Assembly: GCA_964653795.1 (NCBI GenBank)
Contig: CAZZHO010000028.1
Location: 1-32,877, forward strand
Origin: JAWPMT01 sp964653795
GTDB lineage: Bacteria; Bacteroidota; Bacteroidia; Cytophagales; Cyclobacteriaceae
Direction of reading: 5' to 3'
DNA: 32,877 nucleotides
This document shows, one piece after another, positions 31,662 through 32,877 of the stretch. The notes beneath the pieces were generated by a model, which was not told the origin of the DNA, did not search any database, and saw only the letters and a list, made by a program, of their open reading frames with translations. Position 1 is the first letter of the stretch; every line of letters begins with the position of its first letter. Made by a program: the position numbers and the translations under genes.

Positions 31662-32877
31662 ATGAAACGAATACTCTATTTAGTACTGCTAATTTCTTTT
31701 TTAGTGACCTATTTCTCAGCGCTTGAGGGAAGGGGTCAAAACAACGTGGGGATCGGGACGACCTCCCCCAATGCCAATGCCGTTTTGGAACTGGTTTCTC
31801 CTGGAAATAATCAGGGTCTTTTAGTACCAAGACTTACTACCGCTCAAAGAACTGCCAGCTCTTTTGTCAGTAACCTCTCTGCAAATGAGAATGGTCTTCT
31901 TGTTTTTGACGCAACCGATCTTAAATTCTATTTCTGGCAGAACCCGAGTTGGGTGCCAATCTCTTCACTGAATGTGGGAGCAGGTTTAGCCTTTGATACG
32001 AATGGAGATCTTATCAACTCTGGGGACTTGTCAGCAACAAACGAAATTCAAGATCTAGAAATTACAGGTAACCAGCTTCAGATTTCTGATAATCCGGCGG
32101 CAACCGTCATTGATCTGTCTGGTTACCTCGATAACACCGATGCTCAGGTTGCCGCAGCCGTACCAGTGACCCCAGGAAGTGGAATAACATCGACAGATGT
32201 TCAAGCTGCTTTAGTGGAACTGCAAGGCGAGATTACTGCCGGAGGTGGCGACATGTTAGCCACAACTTATGATGTTAATAGCAACAATGTGGTAGATAAT
32301 GCAGAAACGGTTAATGGTCTTACTGTCCAGACAGCAGTGCCCGCTGGGGCGGTATTTACCGACAATCAATTGTCCGATGCTGATATAGGTGCATTGGGTT
32401 ATATAAAAAGTGCGGATGACGCAGATGCCGATGCTACTAACGAATTATCAGACATCTCGATCACAGGCACGACGATCGCCTTGACCAATCCTGCAGCAGG
32501 TGCAACAGGCGTAGATCTTAATACCACCTTTGCTACCGATGCAGAAGTTACCTCTGCCATCAGTGGCATCAATGTAAACGATGCAGATGCGGACGCTACT
32601 AATGAATTATCCGACATCTCAATTACAGGCACAACGATCGCTTTGACCAATCCCGCAGCAGGCGCAACAGGGGTAGACCTTAACACCACGTTTGCTACCG
32701 ATGTAGAAGTTACCTCTGCCATTAGCGGCATCAATGTGAATGACGCAGACGCAGACGCCACGAATGAGTTATCGGACATCTCGATCACAGGAACGACGAT
32801 TGCCTTAACCAATCCCGCAGCAGGTGCAACAGGAGTGGATCTTAACACCACATTTGCTACCGATGCAGAAGTGACCT
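31662..32877 (+). CDS. Large repetitive surface protein, 5' part (runs off the window)
   Basis: The open frame starts with ATG at 31662 and has no stop before the window end, giving at least 405 residues. A signal peptide is visible (MKRILYLVLLISFLVTYFSA, cleavage near residue 26 before QNNVGIGT). The N-terminal NVGIGTTSPNANAVLEL and LLVPRLTTAQRTA motifs, then FYFWQNPSWVPI, are characteristic of Bacteroidota exported proteins that I associate with adhesin- or tail-fibre-like shafts, often ending in a self-cleaving S74 chaperone domain. A phage-tail-like TDVQAALVELQ segment follows. From residue about 253 a 54-residue repeat begins. The C-terminal end is not visible, so secretion system and binding target are unknown. 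Confidence 0.75.
   Translation, partial: MKRILYLVLLISFLVTYFSALEGRGQNNVGIGTTSPNANAVLELVSPGNNQGLLVPRLTTAQRTASSFVSNLSANENGLLVFDATDLKFYFWQNPSWVPISSLNVGAGLAFDTNGDLINSGDLSATNEIQDLEITGNQLQISDNPAATVIDLSGYLDNTDAQVAAAVPVTPGSGITSTDVQAALVELQGEITAGGGDMLATTYDVNSNNVVDNAETVNGLTVQTAVPAGAVFTDNQLSDADIGALGYIKSADDADADATNELSDISITGTTIALTNPAAGATGVDLNTTFATDAEVTSAISGINVNDADADATNELSDISITGTTIALTNPAAGATGVDLNTTFATDVEVTSAISGINVNDADADATNELSDISITGTTIALTNPAAGATGVDLNTTFATDAEVT
32418..32877 (+). repeat. 162-bp coding repeats (2 full units and a partial third)
   Basis: Units are 32418-32579, 32580-32741 and 32742 to the window end. Each encodes 54 residues beginning DADADATNELSDISITGTTI. The first two units differ at 20 bases, of which 19 are synonymous third positions and one changes Ala to Val. 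The array continues past the window. Minus-strand frames here are shadows of the repeats. Confidence 0.95.

Noticed and set aside
32399..32851. Minus-strand 150-aa frame with repeats
   Set aside because: It is the antisense shadow of the 162-bp repeats of the surface-protein gene, whose forward frame has a signal peptide and family motifs.
32418..32877. CRISPR-like repetition
   Set aside because: The units are 162 bp, contiguous, coding and without spacers.

Overview
The window looks like chromosomal DNA of a Bacteroidota bacterium, most likely a free-living member of the Cytophagales. This placement is inference. It rests on moderate-to-low G+C (low forties by eye), promoters of the Bacteroidota TAnnTTTG type, LytS/LytTR two-component genes, a PadR-controlled FtsX-type permease with a prefix domain, TPR-LuxR sensor genes, and a cell-surface protein opening with the NVGIGTTSP-type motif seen in this phylum. 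I saw no rRNA, tRNA, CRISPR array, insertion sequence or prophage. The sequence is a draft scaffold with two runs of exactly 100 N.

Layout. 1-3.95 kb: a CASTOR/POLLUX-like ion channel, glutamate dehydrogenase (gdhA) and three very small genes. 3.98-6.7 kb: a PLP enzyme diverging from a small Rieske protein, then a Na/Ca-exchanger-family antiporter. 6.8-11.1 kb: one strand carries a 34-residue-repeat membrane-anchored protein, a LytS-type histidine kinase, a second kinase-like membrane protein that has lost its phospho-acceptor histidine, and a LytTR response regulator. The last three overlap by 4 bp each. 11.2-16.8 kb: a YjbQ-family protein diverging from an ArnT-like glycosyltransferase with both start codons inside one 8-bp palindrome, a beta-helix-like lipoprotein downstream of prfA, a small lipoprotein and tag (3-methyladenine DNA glycosylase I). 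16.8-22.5 kb: an unrecognised secreted protein overlapping an arylamine N-acetyltransferase homologue without its catalytic cysteine, an unknown WPHHFD protein, a GT4 glycosyltransferase, two tandem TerB-like paralogues and an SDR oxidoreductase. 22.6-28.7 kb: a large GAF-domain protein, an FtsX-family permease cotranscribed with its PadR repressor, and a DEDDh exonuclease. 28.8-32.9 kb: two overlapping TPR genes (the first ends in a LuxR HTH, the second runs into a gap), then the start of a large repetitive surface protein that runs off the window.

The strongest points are these. (a) The 6.8-11.1 kb signalling cluster with an apparent pseudokinase and an exactly periodic SDHY solenoid protein. 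(b) The NAT homologue with Pro in place of the catalytic Cys, coupled to a secreted unknown. (c) The N-gap at 27478-27577 is an assembly artefact: identical 55-bp sequences flank it, and collapsing them restores one 890-residue permease in frame. (d) The surface-protein repeats differ almost only at synonymous sites. (e) Convergent genes are packed tail-to-tail with overlapping or abutting stop codons; only one pair has a clear hairpin terminator between them.
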